DNA of 64,000 nucleotides, from contig JAEYWY010000028.1 of the NCBI GenBank assembly GCA_023428695.1, positions 1 to 64,000 on the forward strand, read 5' to 3'. Below the pieces are notes generated by a model. The model was not told where the DNA came from and did not search any database. It was given only the letters and a program-made list of their open reading frames with translations. Of this stretch, positions 61,506 to 64,000 are shown in pieces (positions within the stretch are counted from its first letter, which is position 1; the number at the start of each line of letters is the position of its first letter). Origin of the DNA: Bacteroidota bacterium (GTDB lineage: Bacteria > Bacteroidota > Bacteroidia > Cytophagales > Cyclobacteriaceae). The position numbers and the translations under genes are program-made.

Positions 61506-61893
61506 CTATTCGTAACGCAGCGAATCCACAGGATTTGAGCGCGCCGAACGGACGGTGTGGTAACCCACTGTACCGAGTGCGATCGCAAGCGCAATGAGTC
61601 CCCCGACAAAAAACCACCCAAAGTTAATGTCAATCCGGTATGCAAAACTTTCGAGCCATTTCCCGAGAAGCCAATAAGTTATCGGGCTTGCAAACAGGAA
61701 TGCCAGCAGTACCAGCGTTGCAAAGTTTTTTCGAAAGTAAGATGGTGGGCTGGGCCTCCGTTGCCCCGAGTACTTTTCTGATTCCGATTTCGCGGGTTTT
61801 GCGAGAAGTCGTAATCGCAGCCAATCCAAAGAGTCCCATGCAGGAGATCAATATGGCCAATCCCGCCATGATGGAAACTGTCTGGCAGCCCAA
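61506..61893 (-). pseudogene. C-terminal remnant of an FtsX-type permease, frameshifted
   Basis: The frame from about 61893 gives MAGLAILISCMGLFGLAAIT, SRKTREIGIRKVLGATEAQP and TILLSK; the match then passes to another frame, KNFATLVLLAFLFASPITYW and LESFAYRIDINFGWFFVG, ending RSNPVDSLRYE at 61506. Removing one base from the T6 run (61726-61731) joins them. About 130 of ~800 residues remain; everything upstream is gone. It resembles the end of the permease at 12948-15395. A degraded extra copy. Confidence 0.78.
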
Positions 61894-61903
61894 TACCGTT
61901 CCG

Positions 61904-62191
61904 TTATTTGATAACTGTCTTGCCGGCTGCGACGCTCAGATGTGCGCCCATAATAGCGTCGTTGCATTGATTACAGACAAAACCGGCTTCGAGCCCCGAG
62001 CGCATGTCGTCATTCGTATGAACTGAAATGCACTCCGGGAGATTGAGTCGGGCACGGATCGCATCAGTGTCAAGGAAGCAGTCGTAATACACCCATTCGC
62101 GGCAGTTATCAGACCACGCCTGTCCCCGAAACGTTTCGCGAATCCCGCGTTGTTTTAACTCCGCATCCAGCGCATCAAGATGTTCACACAT
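61904..62191 (-). CDS. Small conserved-type protein with paired cysteines
   Basis: 95 residues, no signal peptide. Visible segments: DALDAELKQRGIRETFRGQA, EWVYYDCFLDTDAIRARLNL, GLEAGFVCNQCNDAIMGAH. CNQC plus nearby His and Cys could bind zinc. I recall similar short proteins in Bacteroidota but no function. It lies between two broken genes, and its 3' end borders the permease remnant. Confidence 0.65.
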   Translation of the reverse strand: MCEHLDALDAELKQRGIRETFRGQAWSDNCREWVYYDCFLDTDAIRARLNLPECISVHTNDDMRSGLEAGFVCNQCNDAIMGAHLSVAAGKTVIK

Positions 62192-62215
62192 ATGATAAAT
62201 GATTTGGCTGCAAAC

Positions 62216-62541
62216 TCAATTACATTTCAAAACAACTCCAGGTAACGGGATCACATTTCCATTCTTATCATGAACAGTAAGTGCCCAGTTGCAGGCAGAA
62301 TCTGTCACCACAACGTATACCACGCGTCCTATTCCCCATTCTCGTCACATGTCCAAAGAACACCAAGGAAAGTGCTATTCTCCATGAAATTATCAAACCC
62401 ATAACCATCCGGTATGGGAACTTCATTCACCTTCTCCAGTATTGCGGGTGGTATCGAAGGTGAATCGTCGTAAGACTCACATGAGGACAACGCGACGAGA
62501 CTGAGTAAGGGAAGTACAAATTGGATAAAAAGTCGTTTCAT
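62216..62541 (-). pseudogene. Short lipoprotein gene with a frameshift
   Basis: From ATG 62541 the product begins FIQFVLPLLSLVALSSCESY, a lipoprotein signal with Cys near residue 21, and stops after 70 residues at TAG (62331-62329; DENGE). The neighbouring frame carries on in a protein-like manner, GIGRVVYVVVTDSACNWALT then VHDKNGNVIPLPGVVLKCN, to a TGA at 62218-62216. The change of frame falls at a GGGG run. The full form would be about 108 residues. The body may be an Ig-like or invasin-type fold. Confidence 0.55.
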
Positions 62542-62732
62542 TGTGCATAAGGTAAAGGTTTGTAACGATCACGATCCAACTGCACATTGTATCAGACACG
62601 CCTGGCGGCCAATTGGCTGGAATGCAGCCACAGAAAAGCTCTTAGCAGCTTGCATATGGCTGTCTTTTCAATCCCCTTTGTACCTTGTCACCATTGCGCT
62701 TGTAAAAAAAGACTCGTCATTCAGAAACGGTC

Positions 62733-64000
62733 CTACGAATCCCTCAGTTTCTCCGCCGGATTTGTCAATGCCGCCTTTACGGATTGTCCTGCGATGGCGA
62801 GTAACGTTGCGGTAAGAACCAGGAGGCCCGGCAGAATGATCATCCACCATTGCACCGTGATCTTGTAGACAAATCCCTCCAGCCACTTGTTCGTGAGGTA
62901 GTACGCTACCGGAAAAGCAAACGCGCAACTGATAATGATTAGCCTGACGTACGTCTTCGAAAGCATAATCAGCAGGTTCGGAATCGTGGCGCCAAGCACC
63001 TTACGGACTGCAATTTCTTTTGTTCGTTTTACCATTGCCAATGTTGCCATCCCAAACAGGCCTAGGCATGCTACAAAAATGGCAATCGCGCTGAATATTT
63101 TAAGAAGGGCACCAAACAGTTCGTCAGCTTTATATTGTTCCTCAAAGAAACTGTCCATGAAGTAGTAGATATACTGGTCGTTGGGATAGTGACGCGCCCA
63201 GATATGGCCAAGCCTTTCGAGATAATCGCCATCGCGTGATTCTGTCCGGAATGAGTAGTATCCATACTCCCATGGATGCCGGTGATAAAAGATTATCGGA
63301 TCGACGGACCGGTGCGCAGATTCATGGTGATAGTCCTTGAAAACTCCGACGATTGTATAGTGTTTATTTTCGTTCGAAATGATTTCGGTGCCGACTGCGT
63401 CTTCCGGTACGTCGTAGCCCAACGCGCGGGCTGCTGTTTGATTGATCAGGCAAGTGTTGTCGAATTCCTTCTGATTGAAGTTTCTGCCTGCTGTAAGACT
63501 GAGTCCGAATGTTTCGACGTACCCCTCATCAATCAACATTATCCAAAACGACTGCTTCTTCTCATTTGAGGAACCCACTGCATGAACTTGCTCGTCATGA
63601 AACCGTATCTCCTGCCCCGGTATATTCATGGATGCAGTTCCGCTCTTAAAGCCAGGCAGCTGCAACACCTCGGAACGGAAAGATGTATAGCGGGAATAGC
63701 GCAGCGAATCTGAATTGGTTGATGCCGGCGCCCGTAGTGTGATGGCGTGGGCATTATCTACACCGGAATCAAATGTCCTCATGAACGCAATCTGCCGTGA
63801 TGCGATCAAGGTAATGCCTACAACAGCGACAGCCAGGAAAAGTTGGAAGATCATCAGCGACTGATGCAAAATTCCTGCACGACCCTTTCCTCCGAATTTG
63901 TTACGCATAATCAAAGCTGGCTTGTAACGTGACAGGAAGTGTGCCGGATAAAAAGCAACAATTGTTGTGATGATAACGAACCCGGTAAAATGCAGCGCAA
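62733..64000 (-). CDS. MacB/FtsX-type ABC transporter permease, 5' part beyond the right edge
   Basis: About 422 C-terminal residues are present; the frame is open to the edge (it begins ALHFTGFVIITTIVAFYPAH, so the gene's start is outside the window). The second half of the family pattern is seen: a helix around LMIFQLFLAVAVVGITLIAS, a periplasmic domain, and the coupling segment ATLAMVKRTKEIAVRKVLGA followed by three helices. The tail KAALTNPAEKLRDS fits the family. It is the fourth intact-looking copy and, with the remnant at 61506, may derive from a local duplication. Confidence 0.88.
   Translation of the reverse strand, partial: ALHFTGFVIITTIVAFYPAHFLSRYKPALIMRNKFGGKGRAGILHQSLMIFQLFLAVAVVGITLIASRQIAFMRTFDSGVDNAHAITLRAPASTNSDSLRYSRYTSFRSEVLQLPGFKSGTASMNIPGQEIRFHDEQVHAVGSSNEKKQSFWIMLIDEGYVETFGLSLTAGRNFNQKEFDNTCLINQTAARALGYDVPEDAVGTEIISNENKHYTIVGVFKDYHHESAHRSVDPIIFYHRHPWEYGYYSFRTESRDGDYLERLGHIWARHYPNDQYIYYFMDSFFEEQYKADELFGALLKIFSAIAIFVACLGLFGMATLAMVKRTKEIAVRKVLGATIPNLLIMLSKTYVRLIIISCAFAFPVAYYLTNKWLEGFVYKITVQWWMIILPGLLVLTATLLAIAGQSVKAALTNPAEKLRDS

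Noticed and set aside
61506..61829. A 107-codon frame as an independent small membrane protein
   Set aside because: Its sequence is the C-terminus of an FtsX permease; the beginning is out-of-frame text, so it is part of a remnant.
62542..62732. Short frames with Cys/His between the frameshifted lipoprotein and the last permease
   Set aside because: They have no ribosome-binding context or protein-like composition and overlap one another in different frames.
1..64000. tRNA, rRNA or tmRNA genes, prophage or transposase genes
   Set aside because: None could be recognised by eye on either strand; a covariance-model scan would be needed to exclude small RNAs.

Overview
The window looks like chromosome from a Bacteroidota bacterium, most probably order Cytophagales. 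The basis is the content: several approximately 800-residue orphan MacB/FtsX-type permeases, exported Gfo/Idh/MocA oxidoreductases, DUF6807, DUF2911, DUF6265 and PVC-type cytochrome c proteins, AraC regulators, and promoters of the Bacteroidota kind (TTG, about 19 nt, TAnnTTTG). I see no rRNA, tRNA, CRISPR array, transposase or phage gene.

Layout. (1) 1-4.4 kb: a possible gene end at the left edge, a dispersed-repeat region, then a visibly AT-rich minus-strand pair of ATPase genes: a 393-aa AAA ATPase overlapping a 904-aa ATPase-winged helix-TPR protein. Their promoter lies inside three tandem 27-bp palindromic repeats. (2) 4.4-12.9 kb: decaying remnants (DUF1080 tail, serine-hydrolase tail), a quinone-oxidoreductase-like protein, a divergent AraC / cupin / dihaem cytochrome c set, a serine hydrolase with TPRs, a BNR-repeat protein and a membrane-bound winged-helix regulator. 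(3) 12.9-21.4 kb: an FtsX-type permease, then a plus-strand operon of exported proteins (DUF6807, Tat-type Gfo/Idh/MocA, bicupin, lipoprotein Gfo/Idh/MocA) behind two LacI-type operators. (4) 21.4-29.4 kb: AraC-controlled redox genes (aldo/keto reductase, thioredoxin-reductase-like flavoprotein, alcohol-dehydrogenase-like protein), a GH18 protein, a membrane protein and an XRE-DUF4870 regulator. (5) 29.6-39.6 kb: a second permease, a start-less gene, the RraA / enolase-superfamily dehydratase / BASS transporter operon, and a histidine kinase-response regulator pair. (6) 39.6-50 kb: mostly single secreted proteins, HelD-like helicase and a short glucan phosphorylase. (7) 50-64 kb: a third permease, a PhyH oxygenase, a large PVC-type cytochrome lipoprotein, an exported sugar isomerase/epimerase-like protein, an M20 peptidase, a DoxX-SRPBCC pair, a P1/DmpA peptidase, two frameshifted genes, and a fourth permease cut by the right edge.

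How the genes fit together. The strongest metabolic theme is breakdown of sugars or sugar acids by enzymes that carry export signals: two Gfo/Idh/MocA dehydrogenases, DUF6807, a cupin, a TIM-barrel isomerase/epimerase, a Tat-type dehydratase and a Sec-type RraA protein, with a BASS transporter as likely importer of the product. The most unfamiliar unit is the ATPase pair with its triple operator.
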